64,000 bases of DNA. Source: Liriodendron chinense (Eukaryota; Streptophyta; Magnoliopsida; Magnoliales; Magnoliaceae). Below the pieces are notes generated by a model. The model searched no databases, was not told the DNA's origin, and saw only the letters and a program-made list of their open reading frames with translations. This document shows, in pieces, positions 45,047-60,294 of the stretch. The stretch lies in the NCBI GenBank assembly GCA_003013855.2, contig ML058387.1, positions 3,224,001 to 3,288,000 of the forward strand. Reading direction: 5' to 3'. The first letter of the stretch is position 1, and every line of letters starts with the position of its first letter. The position numbers and the translations under genes were made by a program.

Positions 45047-46734
45047 ACCAAAGTAATGGTAACTAAGGATGCACTGTAACGCCCCAGATTTTTGCCAACT
45101 TAGAAATTGGATGTTCTCAAGTTTTACAATAAGATTTTTTCAATCAAAATATGCAATCGTACGTATGTATATGTGTTTAAACCCAAATAACCAATCTCAG
45201 GAAATCAAAAGTAACCAAAATAACCATAATCAACAATGAATCTCATGATTAATCTAAAACTATCACTTTTATTAAAACTAATCGATAAAAAATCATCGTT
45301 TAATCCAAAAATCCTTTAATCAAATAAACCTAAACATCATGGAAAGATTACAAGCTTCTCCTCTTAGCCCGGATAAGAGGTTTAGCCAATCATAAGCATA
45401 ATTGAACTAATATATCAAAACAAAAACAGAAAAGAAATTATAAAATGAAGAAAACTCGAAGAATTTGGTGTAGAAAAACTCCGCCCTTGAGCTACTCTAT
45501 CTCCTTCACGTTCTACATATATTAGGTCATGATTAGACTCTTCTTAAGTAGGTTTTGTTCCCACAAACCTTAAAAGGTTTAAGGTTTAAGCCACTTGTTG
45601 CAAAATCGTGTAATCAGTAGAAAATAACCTTATCAAGGCTATTTTAGCAAGATCTGGTCAAACGGTGGCTGCAGTGTCGAGCAGATTCCAACAACCGGTC
45701 GACCGAATTTCAAGCTTCTAGCCCTGCATTTTTAGTCAACTTAAAAAATTCGTATACATTTGTTATAACTACGATTGACGTGATTCAAAAGTCATATTAA
45801 ATCTTGAAGAGTCTAATTTTATATAAAAATATAAAATAAATAAAATAAATATTATAATAAAGTTGATTTTAAAAAGTTTTGAAATTTGTATAGAAAATTA
45901 TCAATTTCAGGCAGCGTATACTCTTGAAATTTTAATAGTTTTTAACTAGGAATGAGTTAAAAATTTATACGATGAGAGTAGAATTGACATGTAATTACCA
46001 CAAAATGATAAAAATAATTTAGTTATTAAAAATTTTAAAAATGTTACAAACAATAGATCCCTTGAAATTGAAAAATTCCTACAAGTACATGTTGCCATTG
46101 AACCGGGCCTATCATTTTCATATTTGGGCTTTAGTATTCAGTGTCTTCTTAAGAATTGCTCATAATCATATCAGGAATAAGAATTGCTCATAATCATCTC
46201 AGGAATCATCCTAAGTAATCAAATTATGCATTTAAGTTTTATTTATTTAATTATACATTATACTATTCTGAATAGTTTATAGTTTAGTCGAATTAGAACT
46301 CCTGATTAGGGCGATTATGATCGAACACTATTTTCACTAATGACGAACAAGTCATACAGTAGACATAGTTAATCCAAACCCTATTCATCATGCACAAGAA
46401 ATCTCGCCACCTAATTTATTTTAAAAATGTCATGATTATCTAAACAAACTCTCAACGCTCATTAGTTGGCCATTAAACCCGAAGTTAAGGTAAATCGTTT
46501 GTCTTAATGTGTTTAACATCCTTCATAAGACGTTGAGCCAATATTGTGTATCGGATCACTCAACTTAGAGCTATTAGGGTGGCACATGTGATGTGTGAGC
46601 TTGTCCTAAAATTTTCAGAACTTAAGTGAATCATACCCACTTGAACTTATGCGAAGTTGTGGGTTTTGAGCTATTAGATTTCAATGAAACTTACGATCCT
46701 GGTTTCAAACATTTTACCGCAGGTATCCCTAAAG
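45047..46734. other. AT-rich intergenic region, possible LTR fragment
   Basis: TGTAACGCCCCAGATTTTTG at about 45077 resembles the start of some plant Gypsy LTRs, but no end was found. A roughly 25-bp direct repeat, AAGAATTGCTCATAATCAT, occurs twice at 46152-46207. No gene. Confidence 0.4.
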
Positions 46735-49411
46735 TTGCAAGTATCCCACCTTTTTCTAATCTTACAAATAGCACATTATTGCCTACTATTATTTGATATA
46801 TTGGAGCTTAAATCTTTCGATTTTGGTTCATATTTTAAAGTTATGGCCCATGTGCCTCCCCTTTAGATGAGGAATAACAAAGATAAAAAAACTATAAGAA
46901 GATTATAGTGAAAAACTTTGATACTCAGGCCAAGTATGAAATGATTATTAATGATACGAAAGTTAATTAAAATTTTGATAATTTAAACTAATTATTCAGA
47001 AGTAGCAAGACTACAAAGATAAGCCTGAAATTTGCTAATATAGACTCACACAAATGAAAAAATGTTCATTAACGACTTTATATGGTTAAACTTTTTTTAA
47101 AGAGAAAATATTATTCACCACATGATCCATCAAAGCTAACATTCAGGTCTCGACGTCTACACAATAAAACAAACTTAATTAATGGATCATATCTTGTAAA
47201 TTGAAGTCCAATAGATCTATATTATGTTAGTAATGCTAGAAAATATCGTATAAGACAAGTATTGAAAAGAAGTCTCTAACGTGAATGTAGAGTACAAATT
47301 CACTCTTTCAAAAGGTATGTAACATGAAAAGATAGACAAAACAATGATCATGACTGAGTCATGCACGTCGAATACTTCTATTAATTTATTCACGTTAATG
47401 GAGAAAGTTATACATATGGTGACTATGAAAAGACATTCATCCATAAAATATGGATCACACCTACTTTCTCAATTAATCTTACTAACAGTACATTATTGCT
47501 TTTTATTATCTGATACAGTGGAGCTTTGATATTTTAATTTGGGTTCACTTTTCAAATGTATGATTCATTTGCCTCACCTTTGGATGAGGAAAAACAAATT
47601 AGTAAATTTTTTTTAAAAAATATAATAAAGAAAAACTTTGATACCCTAGGCCAAATATAAAAGGGTTATTGATGATATAAAAGTTACTTAAAAATTTCAT
47701 AATTCAAATAACTTATTTAGAACTAGCCAAACAATAAAGAAAAGCCTAAAATCTGCTAATGGAAGCTCACACAAATTAAGGAAGAAGAGTTTAATGAACG
47801 ACTTTATATAATTAAACTTTTTTAAAGACAAAATAATATCCACAACATGATTCATTTAACTTAAAATTCAGGCTTCAGTGTATACACAGTGAAGCCTACT
47901 TAATTAACGGATCAGATCTTTTAAACCCATGGCGAATGACTCTATATTATGTGAGTAACGCTATTAAAGGTATAAGACAAGTATTGAAAATAGAGTCTCG
48001 AATGTAAGCATTGAGTTCAAAGTTACTATTTTAAAAGGTATATTACATTAAGAGATAAATAAAGAAATAACTGTGAATGAGTCATACACGTCGAACACTT
48101 CTATCAATTTATTCATACCGATAAATAAAGTTACATAAATGGTGACCATGGAAAAACATCCATCTATCAAAATATGAATCTCGCATTTTTTCTTAATTTT
48201 ACTAAGAGTACATTATTGCCTATTATTATTTGATAAACTAGAGTTTGAACATTTTAATTTTGGTTCATTTTTCTAAGGTATACTATATGTGTCTTACCTT
48301 TAATTTAGGAATGAAAAATATATAAAAAAAAACTTAAGAATATTGTAATGAAAAACTTTGATACTCAGGCCAAGTATGAAAGGGTTATTGATAATACAAA
48401 TATTATTTAATTTTTTTTATAAATTAAAGTAATTAGTCATAAGTAGCTAGACAAAAGGACAAGCCTGGAACATGCTGATTGAGGCTCACACAAATGAGGA
48501 AAAGTTTATGAATAGCTTAATATAATTTAACTTTTCTTAAAGATAATACTATCCACCATATGATTCATATGACCTAAAATTCAGGTTACAACGTCTACAC
48601 TGGTGAAGCCTACTTAATTAACGGATCAGATCTTGTAAACTCAAGGCGAATGATTGTGTATTATGTGAAGTAATGCTAGGAAATGTCGTATATGACAAGT
48701 ATTGAAAAATGAGTCCCTAATGTCAAACATAGAGTTCAAAGTCACACTTTTAAAGAAAATGTAACAAGAAAATATTAGTAAAAAATGATCGTGAGTGAGT
48801 CATACACGTCGAACATTTGTGTCAATTTATTCATATCGACGAAGAAAGTTACGCAAATTATGACAATAGAAAGACCTCCATCAAAATATGAATCACATAT
48901 TTCTTTTTTAATCTTACCGAGAGTATATTATTGTCTATTGTTATTTAATACATTGGAGCTTCAACTTTTTTATTTGAATTTATTTTTCAAAAGTATGGTT
49001 CATGTGCCTCCCCTTTGGATGAAGAATAACAAAGATATAAAAACTCTTATAATATTATAGTAACAAACTTTCATACACAATCTAACTATGAAAGAGTTAT
49101 TGATAATACGAAGGTTATTTAAAAATTACATAATTTAAACTAATTATTTAAAATTAGCCAGATTACAAGGATAAGCATGAAATCTACTGATGGAAGCTCA
49201 TACAAAGGATGAAAAGTTTATTAACGACTTTATATAATTAAACATTTTTAAAGATAAAATATTATTCACAATATGATTCATCTAACTTAAAATTTAGGCA
49301 TCAACGTATACATAGTGAAGGCTACTTAATTAGCAGTTCAGATCTTTTAAACCCATGGCGACTGGCTTTATATTGTGTGAGTAACGCTATGAAAGGTTGT
49401 ATACGATAAGT

Positions 49412-51016
49412 TGTGGACGTCGTCCCGTGCTCGAAGCGCGCACGTGTGCCCACTGTTTTCTTTTTCTATTTAGTTTGGTTTCTTTTTGGAGTGGGGCACA
49501 CAGTTGTAATGATTGGTTCACTTGGCTTTGATCTTTCTTAGTTGTGCAAAACCTTTCCAATGACAACAGAATGACGTTTTTGGACTCGGTATATTTAACA
49601 GAGTCGCCACCAACTGAAAAGAGGCCTCAGAATTCATGGTCGGCCAGAACCTGTGAAAACGCCAAAATGACTAGGATATTTTGAAGAATCTCTGTCTTCA
49701 GATGACTCTCATTTAGATAAGCATGGTCAGCACTGTGGATTATAGGTAAGGGCCGCGGTTACGAAAGGGGAAGTTGTTAGGTACCCCCTTATTATTCGTA
49801 CATCACATGGTCTACTTTACGGGGCAGAACGATTTTAGGGGGATTCTAAAGAACGTTTGTACCTGCAAGATTAGACCATACTTCACAGGCTGTTTAGGGC
49901 CCGGGTAAGCAAAACAATAATGGACACAATAATAATATAATAGGGTTAAGCCCAACTACGCAGGCTTTTTTAGGGTCTAGGTTGGCAAAAATAGAAAAAA
50001 TAACACTAAAAGTAAATAGTGAGTGTGTGGAATGATGAAGTGTATATGGAATGTGTAAAGTGAATATGATTTAATTTCGAGATGTGATAGGAAAAAGGGG
50101 GAGTCAAACACCATTTCTTATGGAAAAGACAAGAGATGATTGGACTTCCCAGATTTCTACCTTACTTATTGACTTTGATTTTGACTTTGAGAATGTTGTT
50201 TTGGTTTACTGATAAAGAAAGAGACAGAAATAGAGAAGCTCGGTCACTGGTATGCAGTTGTAGAAGTAGGACGCCTGCCCTGCCAATGTCAGATAGTTGA
50301 TTAGTGGAGCATGACATCAACCACTTGGATTTGCCGATCTCCTGTGAGTCAGGGATTCAGCAAAACTTCGTTGAGTCTCTGTCGCTTTCTCCCTCAGAAT
50401 TCTCCTTTTGTGCTCACTGTCGTCTCTTCGTCCGTCTCACTGTCCGTTCACCTCCTCGCCCCTTCTCTCGGTCCCTCCTTAAATGGACGAGCGAGAGGCG
50501 TTGGTGAGCATTGGATCAAGGCGACGAACGGATGGCCGGTGGCCACTTACGAATTCGGTTATGCCATGTGGCGATTTTGTCAGTCCGAATTGGACACAGG
50601 GGCGGATTTTGCATTTACACGCCAACTCGGAACAACCACACTGGCGCGTTCCTATGGATCAACCGCTTGTATTAGCTGGGGTCATGTCGGCAAGCGTTGT
50701 TCATCAAATGCGGGAACAGCAGGTGGCGCTTACGACGAGATGCATGGTGGATTGTCCATAGACGGCCACTGGGTGAAGACGGTTACCATGTGGCCGTTCT
50801 TAGTTTTTTTTGTCTTTTTGTGTTGTTTTGGTGGTTTTGGGTGCACATTTTATACGTATGCCGCACACACTTCTAAAATTAAGTGTTGAGTCCATTAATG
50901 GATTCGCTCCGTTCATCATTTTGGTGACCCACTTTCAGCAATATAAGAGCTTTAGTTTGTGCAAAGTCAAAGTCAAAGAGTGGTACACAGGCTCGTTTAA
51001 TGGTGGGGTGTCTACA
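49412..51016 (-). mobile_element. Gypsy-type solo LTR inside the satellite, TAAGT target duplication
   Basis: 1,605 bp, TGTGGACG to GTGTCTACA, flanked by TAAGT at 49407-49411 and 51017-51021. Read on the minus strand it starts TGTAGACACCCCACC, as in this Gypsy LTR type, and has GGTACCTAACAACTTCCC and GTTGGTGGCGACTCTG. It is much more GC-rich than the satellite. The 192-codon frame at 50311-50889 is LTR sequence with no domain. Confidence 0.9.
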
Positions 51017-54000
51017 TAAGTATTGAAAATGATGTCTCTAATATGAGCATTGTATTTAAAGTCATTCTTTTAAGATGTATGTAACATGAAAAGATAAGTA
51101 AAGAAATAACCGTGAGTGAGTCATACACATCGAACACTTATATTAATTTATTCATGCCGACGAATTAAGTTACACAGTTGGTGACCATGAAAAGACCTCC
51201 ATCCATCAAAATGTGGATCCTGACTTTTTTTTCTTAATTAATCTTGCCAAGAGTGTGTTATTGTCTATTATAATTTGATAGACTGAAATTTAAACCTTTT
51301 AATTTTGGTTCATTTTTTAAAAATATGGTATATATGCCTCACCTTTGTATGAGGAATAATAAAGATATAATTTTTTTTAAGAATATCATAGTGAAAAACT
51401 TTGATAATAAGGTCAAGTATAAAAAAATTATTGATGATACAAAGGTTATTTAAAAATTTCATAATTTAAAGTAGTTATTCATAAGTGGCTAGATAAGAAG
51501 GACAAGCCTGAAACTTACTAATGGAGGCTCACACAAATAAGAAAAAGTTTATAAACGACTTTATATAATTAAACTTTTTATAAAGAAAAAATATTATCCC
51601 CCTTATAATTCATGTAATCTAAAATTAAGGTCACAACGATTACACACTAGAGCTTACATAATTAACGGATCAGAACTTGTAAACTCAAGGTGAACTGCTG
51701 TGTATTGTTAGTAAATGTTGTATAAGAAAAGTATTGAAAAATGAGTTTTTAATGTGAACATAGAGTTCAAAGTCACTCTTTTAAAAGATATGTAACATGA
51801 AAAGATAAGCAAATAAATGATTATGAGTGAGTCATACACGTTGAACATTTCTATTAATTTATTCATGTCGGCGAAGAAAGTTACACAAATAGTGACCATG
51901 GAAAGACCTCCATCCATCAAAATATGAATCCAACATTCTTTTTTAATCTTATCACGAGTACATTATTTTCGATTGTTCTTTGATACACCAAAGATCAAAC
52001 CTTTTGATTTGGGTACATTTTTCAAAGCTATGGTACATGTGTTTCCCTTTGGATAAGGAATAACAAATATATAAAAATTCTAAGGATAGTATATTAAAAA
52101 ACTTTCATACAATGTCATCAAACGAAATGATTATTCATAATACGAAAGTTATTTAAAAATTACTTAATTTAACCAAATTATTTAAAAGTTGTTATTTTGA
52201 AAGAGCAATCATGTAATCTTTTAATGGAGGCTCACATAAAAAAATATTAGTTCATGAACAACTTTTTATAGTTAAAGTTTTTTTTAAGACAAAATACTAT
52301 CCAACTATGATCCATTTAATCTAAAATTCAGATATCAGCGTTTACACAATTAAGCCTATTTAATTAACGGATCAGATCTTGTAAATTCAAGGCGAATGAC
52401 TTTATATTGTGAGAGTAACGCTACAAAATGTCGTATAAGAAAAGTATTGAAAAAAAGCCTCTAATGTGAACATAGATTTCAAAGTCACTCTCTCAAAAAG
52501 ATATGCAAAATAATGATCATGACTGAATCCTGCACGTTGAACACTTCTATCAATTTATTCGTGTCAGGGTAAAAAGTTATTTAGATGGCAACTATAAAAA
52601 GAGCATCATCCATAAAATGTGTATCCCACCTACTTTCTCAATTAATCTTATCTAGAATATATTATTGCCTATTGTTCTCCGATACATTAGAGCTTTAATA
52701 TTTTTGTTTCATTTTTTAAAGGTATGATATTTTTGCCTCACCTTTGTATAAGGAATAACAAATTGATAAAAAAAAAAAACCTCTCAAAATATTAAAAAGA
52801 AAAACTTTAAAATTTTGATCAAGTATAAAAGGATTATTAATGATATAAAAATTATTTAAATTTTTATAATTTAAACTAATTATTTAGAACTAGCTAAACT
52901 ATAAGATAAGTTTAAAATATGTTAAAAGAGGCTTACATAAAGGACGAAGAGTTTATGAACGACTATACAATTAAACTTTTATAAAAATAAATTATTATCC
53001 ACAACATGATTCCATTAACCTAAAGTTTAGTCCTCCACGTATACACAGTAAAACGTACTTAATTAACCGATCATATATTTTAAATCCATGACGAATTACT
53101 ATATAATGTGTGAGTAACGCTATGAAAAGTTGTATAGGACAAGTATTGAAAATGTAGTATAAAATGTGAGCATAAAGTTTAAAGTCACTGTTTTAAAATA
53201 TATGTAACATGAAAATATAAGCAAAGAAATGACCATGAGTGGGTGATACACATTGAACATTTTTATCAATTTATTCATGTTATCGAATAAAATTACGTAG
53301 ATGGTGACCATGAAAAGACCTCCATTCATAAAAAAAATTGGATCCTACCTTTTTTCTTAATTAATCCTACGAAGAGTACATTATTGCCTGTTGTTATTTG
53401 ATAGACTGGAGTTCGAATATTTCAATTTTGTTTTATTTTTAAAAGGTATGGTACATGTGCCTAATATTTGCATGAAGAATAACAGATATATAAAAGCCTC
53501 AAGAATATTATAGTGAAAAACTTTGATACTCAGGACAACTATGAAAGTGTTATTAATTATATTAAGGTTATTTAAATTTTTTTTATAACTTAAAGTAATT
53601 ATTCATATGTAAGTAGACAAGAAGGAAAAACCTAAAATCTACTGATAAAGGCTCACATAATTGTAAAAAAGTTTATTAACGGCTTTATATAATAAAAAAA
53701 TTTTAAAGACAAAATATTATCCACCATATGATCCATATAACCTAAAATTTAGATCACAACGTATACACAATAAAACCTAATTAATTAACGGATCAGATCT
53801 TGTAAATTCAAGGTGAATAGTTATGTATTATGTGAGTCAGCTAGAAAGTGTCTTATAAGACATTATTGAAAAATGAGTATCTAATGTGAACATAGAGTTT
53901 AAACTCAGTCTTTTAAAATGTATGTAATATGGAAAGATAAACAAAACAATGATTACGAGTCATACACATCAAACATTTTTATCAATTTATTCATGCCAAC

Positions 54001-57000
54001 GAAGAAAGTTACGTAGGTGGTGACAATGGAAAGACTTTCATCCATCAAAATGTGGATCCCCACCTTCTGTTTTTTTAATCTTAGCAAGAGTACATTATTC
54101 TCGATTATTATTTAATATACAAGACCTCGAACCTTTCGATTTGAATTCATTTTTTAAATGTATGGTCAATGTCTCCCATTTGAATCAAGAATAATAAAGA
54201 TATAAATTTTTTATTAATATTATAGTGAAAAATTTTCATACAAAGTCCAAGTATGAAGGAGTTATTGATAATACGAAGGTTATTTAAAAATTACATGATT
54301 TAAATAAATTATTCAGTAGTAGATAGATTACAAGGACAAGTATTGAATTTGCTGATCAAGGCTCACATAAAGAAGGATTAGTTCATGAATGACTTTATAT
54401 AATTAAATTTTTTTAAAGACAAAATACTATACAACATATGAGCTATCTAATCTAAAATTCATGTATCAGCGTCTACACAGTGAAGCCTACTTAATTAACG
54501 GATCAAATGTTGTAAAGTTAGGTCAAATGTTATATATTGTATGAGTAACGCTAAAAATATCATATATGACAAGTATTGAAAAATGACTCTCTAATGTGAA
54601 CATAGAATTCAAAGTCACTCTTTCAAAATGTATGTAACATGAAAAGATATGCAACGTAATGATCACGACTGATTCATACACATCGAACACTCCTATTAAT
54701 TTATCCATGTCGACGAAGAAAGTTATACATATGGTAACTATGAAAAGACATTTATACATAAAATGTGGATCCCACATACTTTGTCAATTAATCTTATTTA
54801 GAGCACACTACTGTCTATTGTTACTTAATATATTTAAGCTTTAATATTTTGATTTAGGTTCACTTTTCGTATCTCAAATAGTGACCATGAAAAGACATTC
54901 ATCTATCAAAATGTGGATCTCACCTTATTTCTATCAATTTTTAATCTTATAAAGTATATTATTATTAATTGTTATTTAATATAATGGATATCAAGCTTTT
55001 CAATTTGAATTTATTTTTAAAGGAATGATTCATGTGCCTCTTATTTAGATGAAAAATAACAAAGATAAAAATTTTAAGAATATTATAGTGAAAAACTTTC
55101 ATAATCAATACAAGTATGAAAGGGCTATTGATAATACGAATGATATTTAAAAATTACATAATCAAAATAAATTAATTAAAAGTAGCTAAATTATAAGGAC
55201 AAGCATAGAATCTGCTGATGGAGGCTAACTCAAAGAAGAAAAAGTTAATGAACGACTTTATATGATTCAATTTTTTGAAGACCAAATACTATCCAACGCA
55301 TAATTCAACCTAAAATTCAGGTCTCAACATCTACACAATGAAGCGTACTTAATTAATGGTTCGGATATTGTAAATTAAAGTCAAATAGTTATATATTATG
55401 TGAGTAAAGTTAGAAAATGACGTATATAACAGGTATTGAATCATAAAGCAATGATCGTAATTGAATCATGTACGTCGAACACTTCTATCAATTTATACAT
55501 GTTAACAGAGATGGTTATGCCGATGGTGACCATGAAAAGACCTCCATTTATAAAATGTGGATCCCACTTACATTCTCAATTAATCTTACCTAGTGTATTA
55601 TTGCATTTTATTATCTGATACACTAGACATGTAACTTTTTAGTCTCTTTTTACTTTTCAAAGGTATGATTCATGTACCTCACATTTAGATGGGGAATAAC
55701 AAATTGATAAAAAGAACTCTGAAAATATTATAAATAAAAAATTTGATACTTTGGCCAAATATGAAAGAATTATTAATGATACAAAGTTATTTAAAATTTT
55801 CATAATTTAAACTAATTATTAGAACTAATTAGACTATAAAGATAAGCATGAAATCAACTGATGGAGGCGTACACAAAGGAGGGAGAGTTCATGAACGACT
55901 TTATATAATTAAACTTTTTTAAAGACAAAATATTGTTGACAACATGATCCATCTAATAAAAATTTAGGCCTTAGCATATGCAAAGTGAAGCGTACTTAAT
56001 TAACGTATCAAATTGTTTAAACCCAGGGCGAATGGTTTTATAGTGTTAGTAAAGCTATGAAGGTCATATAGGACAAATATTGAAAATATAGCCTTTAATG
56101 TAAACATAGAATTCAAAGTTACTCTTTTAAAAGTTATGTAACATGAAAAGATAAGTAAAGAAATGACCGTAAGTGAATCATAAAGGTCGAACACTTTTAT
56201 TAATTTATTTATACCGGTGAATAAATTTATGCACCTGGTTACCATTGAAAATATTATTGATTATACAAATAATATTTAAAAATTACGTAATTTAAACTAA
56301 TTATTTAAAAATACCCAGATTATCTGGATAAGGCTGGAATATGTTAATGGAGGTTCACACAAAAGAGGAAAAGTCCATCAACGACAATGTATAATTAAAC
56401 TTTTTTAAAGATAAAATACTATCCACGACATTATTCATCTAACTTAAAATTCAACACTCAGCATATACATAGTGAAGGCTACTTAATTAACAGATCAATT
56501 CTTTTAAACAATGAGAAATAATAACATTGTGTAAAGCAACGCTTTTAAATGTCATATATCACAAGTTTTGAAAATAGAATTTAATGTGAGCATTGAGTCT
56601 AAAGTTATTCTTTTAAAATGTATGTAACATGAACATATGTAAAAAGATTATTGTGAGTAAGTCATACATTTCGAATATTTATATAAATTTATTCATTATG
56701 GCGAAAAAAGTATCACAAATGGTGACCATGGAAAAAACTTCATCTATCGAAATGTGGATCTCACGTTCTTTCTTTTTAAATCTTACAAAGTATATTATTA
56801 TTAATTGTTATTTAATACACTGAATTTTAAATTTTTCGATTTGGATTTATTTTTTAAAGGAATGATTCATGTGCCTCCCCTTTGGATGAAAAATTAAAAA
56901 TATAAAAACTTTAAGAGTATTATAGTGAAAAACTTTCATACTTAGTCCAACTATGAAAGAGTTATTAATAATACGAACGTTATTTAAAAATTACATAATT

Positions 57001-59494
57001 AAAATAAATTAATCAAAAGTAGCTAAATTACAAGAATAGGCGTAAAATCTACTGATGGATGCTAACTTAAAGGAGAGAGTTTATGAATAACTTTATATGA
57101 TTGAACTTTTTTGAAGACCAAATACTATCTAACGTATAATCCATCCAACCTAAAATTCAGGTATCAACGTTTACACAGTGAAGCATATTTAATTAATGAA
57201 TCGGATATTATAAATTAAAGTCGAATAGTTACATATTGTGTAAGTAAAACTAGAAAATGCCGTATATAATAAGTATTGAAAAAGAAGTTTAATGTGAATG
57301 TAGATTTCAAAGTTATTCTCTCAAGAGGTATGTAATATAAAAAATAGGTAAAACAATAATCGTGATTGAATCATGTACGTCGAACACTTTTATCAATCTA
57401 TAAATATCAGCGGAGAAGGTTATGCCGATGGTGACCATGAAAAGTCTTCCATTTATAAAATGTGGATCCCACCTACTTTCTCAATTAATCTTACCTATTG
57501 TGCATTATTGTCTTTTGTTATCTGATACACTAAATCTCTAACATTTAAATTTCATTTTAATTTTCAAATGTATGATTAATGTACCTCACATTTGGATAAT
57601 GAATAACAAATTTATAAAAAAATCTCTGAAAATATTATAAATAAAAACTTTGATGCTTTGGTTAAGTATGAAAGAATTATTGATGATACGAAGTTATTTA
57701 AAAATTTCATAATTTAAACTAAATATTAGAACTAATCAGAATTAAGTACAAGCATGAAATCAACTGATGGAGGCACACACAAAGGAGGAAGAGTTCATGA
57801 ACTGACTTTATATAAATAAACTTTTTTAAAGACAAAATACTGTCCACAACGTGATACATGTAATAAAAATTTAAGCCCCAGCATATGCAAAGTGGAGCGT
57901 ACTTAACGAATCAAATCTTTAAACCTAGGACGAATGGTTTTATAGTGTTAGTAATGCTATGAAATGTCGTATAGGACAAGTATTGAAAATGGAGTGTCTA
58001 ATGTAACTATAGAATTTAAAGTCGCTCTTTTAAAAGTTATGTAACATGAAAAGATAAGCAAATAAATGATCGTGAGTAAGTCATACACATTGAACACTTT
58101 TATCAATTTATTTATACCGACAAATAAAGTTTCGCAGATGGTTACCATTGAAATGATTATTGATGATACAAATAATATTTAAAATTACGTAATTTAAACT
58201 GATTATTTAAAAATACCTAGATTATATGGATAAAGTTGGAATCTGTTAGTGGAGGCTCACACAAATGAGGAAGAGTTCATCAACGATATTGTATAATTAA
58301 ACTTTTTTAACAACAAAATACTATCCACAACATTATCCATCTAACTTAAAATTCAGCCCTTAACGTATACACGGTGAAGATTACTTAAATTAACAGATCA
58401 AATCTTTTAAACTAATGAAAATGATTATATTGTGTAAGTAACACTTTTAAATGTCATATATGACAAGTTTTGAAAATATTCTAATGTGAGCATTAAGTTC
58501 AAAGTTATTCTTTTAAAATGTATGTAACATGAACATATAAGCAAAAAGATATTCGTGAGTTAATCATACATTTCGAATATTTATATAAATTTATTCATTC
58601 CGGTGAAAAAAGTATCGCAAATGTTGACTATGAAAAGACTTTCATCCATCAAAATGTGGATCCCACCTTCTTTCTTTTTTTAATCTTATAAAATGTAGTA
58701 TTATTAATTGTTAATTTAACACACTAGATCAAACTTTTTTATTTGGATTTATTTTTTAAAGGAATGATTCATGTATCTCCCCTTTGGATGAAAAATAACA
58801 AAGATAAAACTCTAAAAATATCATACTGAAAAACTTTCATACTCAGTCTAAGTATGAAATGATTATTGATAACACGGACGTTATTTAAAAATTAGATAAT
58901 TAAAATAAACTAATCAAAAGTAGCTGAATTATAAAGACAGGCGTAGAATATGCTAATGAAGGTTAACTCAAATGAGAAAAAGTTCATGAACGTTTTTATA
59001 TAATTGAACTTTTTTGAAGATCAAATACTATCTGTGGACCCTCGCCGATTTTCCGCGCTCCCACACGACGACGTTCTCGCCCCTTCCCCTTTTGGGAAAA
59101 GAAGGAGAGGAGGATGCGTGAGTGCGAAATCGCCGTTTGTGCCACTGGCTTGCCTCGTTCTCGAGGGCTTTGTTTGGTTGTCGTGTTAAGCTGGATGTGT
59201 TTAAATGAGTTTATATAAGACCAGAGTCGCCACTAGCCAATTACTTCGAATCTACAGTCGGCTAGACCCCGTAGAAACGTTAGAGAAGGGGATCCGAAGA
59301 TTCCTTCCTCTAAAATGACTCCTTTCGATCTGCGGCCAGAGATTCAAGGTAAGGGATCACGGTTACAAGGTGGGAAGAGGTTAAGCACCCCACACACTGC
59401 CCGTACCGAAGTACGGTCTCTACTTCACAGAATCGATCGAATACTTGAAAGTCTAGTTTAATCCTCGTATATTCTCATGGATGACATGATGCAT

Positions 59495-59780
59495 GAATGC
59501 GGGTCTGAACAGTAAGAGTTTCTGATGGGCAGGTTCCAACAACGGGCAAGCCCAGAGCGTACGCTCAAACTGACAGGTGCTTTATGCGAGATGATGCATG
59601 CTGTGTGCTTGAATATTCAAAGTGCTTATAGTGATATGTACGTGAATGCAGGTCTGAACAGTAAGAGTTTCTGATGGGCATGTTCCAACAACGGGCAAGC
59701 CCAGAGCATACGCTCGAACTGACAGGTGCTTAATTTAAGACATATGCGGTGTGCTTGAATAATCAAGGTGCTTGTAGTGA
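59495..59780. repeat. Two tandem copies of a 149-bp segment in the solo LTR
   Basis: GGTCTGAACAGTAAGAGTTT and following sequence repeats at 59502 and 59651, with a few substitutions and small indels. Confidence 0.85.
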
Positions 59781-60064
59781 AGCAGGGGGTTGGAAGAAAA
59801 GTAAATGTTGCACTTATGCTAGATGCGAATGAGATGATGCTAGAAAATAGTAGCTGGATGGACGGAGGTGTCGCAAGGATTGGCTTTGAGTGGCTGGATC
59901 AAGACTTGGATGGCTTAGGAGGCTTGGACCAGTGGTCAGGCTGGGCTGGACCAGGGTTAGGCTCTCCTCACTCGGGCTCTCCTTGGTGGAAAAATGGACT
60001 AAAGGGGACTCGGATCGCACTCGGGCTGAATGGGCTTCGAATGGATGTCAAAATGAGAAGGGGG

Positions 60065-60077
60065 GTATTTATAGCAG
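60065..60077 (-). promoter_or_regulatory. LTR promoter TATA box
   Basis: CTATAAATACCCCC on the minus strand, 430 bp from the LTR start, matching CTATAAATACCC in the LTR at 215-1579. Confidence 0.55.
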
Positions 60078-60186
60078 CGCGCAGTGGCAGAGCTCGTAAT
60101 TTATTCCGGGCGGCCTGCTATGGGCCTCCCGTACGGCCGTTCCTCGGTTTCCAGCGATGTACGGTTGTTACCTCGGGGCTGCTGTT

Positions 60187-60294
60187 TGACTCGATGGGTC
60201 GACTCAGTGAGTTGACTCAGCGGGTCGACTCGGTGATTTGACTCGACGGGTTAACTCAGCGGGTTAACTCAGCGGGTTGACTCAGTGAGTTCGA
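60187..60294. repeat. ~15-bp minisatellite, about 7 copies, in the solo LTR
   Basis: Units vary around TTGACTCAGCGGGTCGAC. Confidence 0.85.

Noticed and set aside
50311..50889. 192-codon open frame that could be a small membrane protein gene
   Set aside because: It lies wholly inside the solo LTR 49412-51016, has no recognisable domain, and overlaps other open frames caused by high GC content.
59768..60241. 157-codon open frame rich in G, W and L
   Set aside because: Inside the solo LTR 59033-60506 and partly made of a 15-bp minisatellite; the LTR is transcribed from the other strand.
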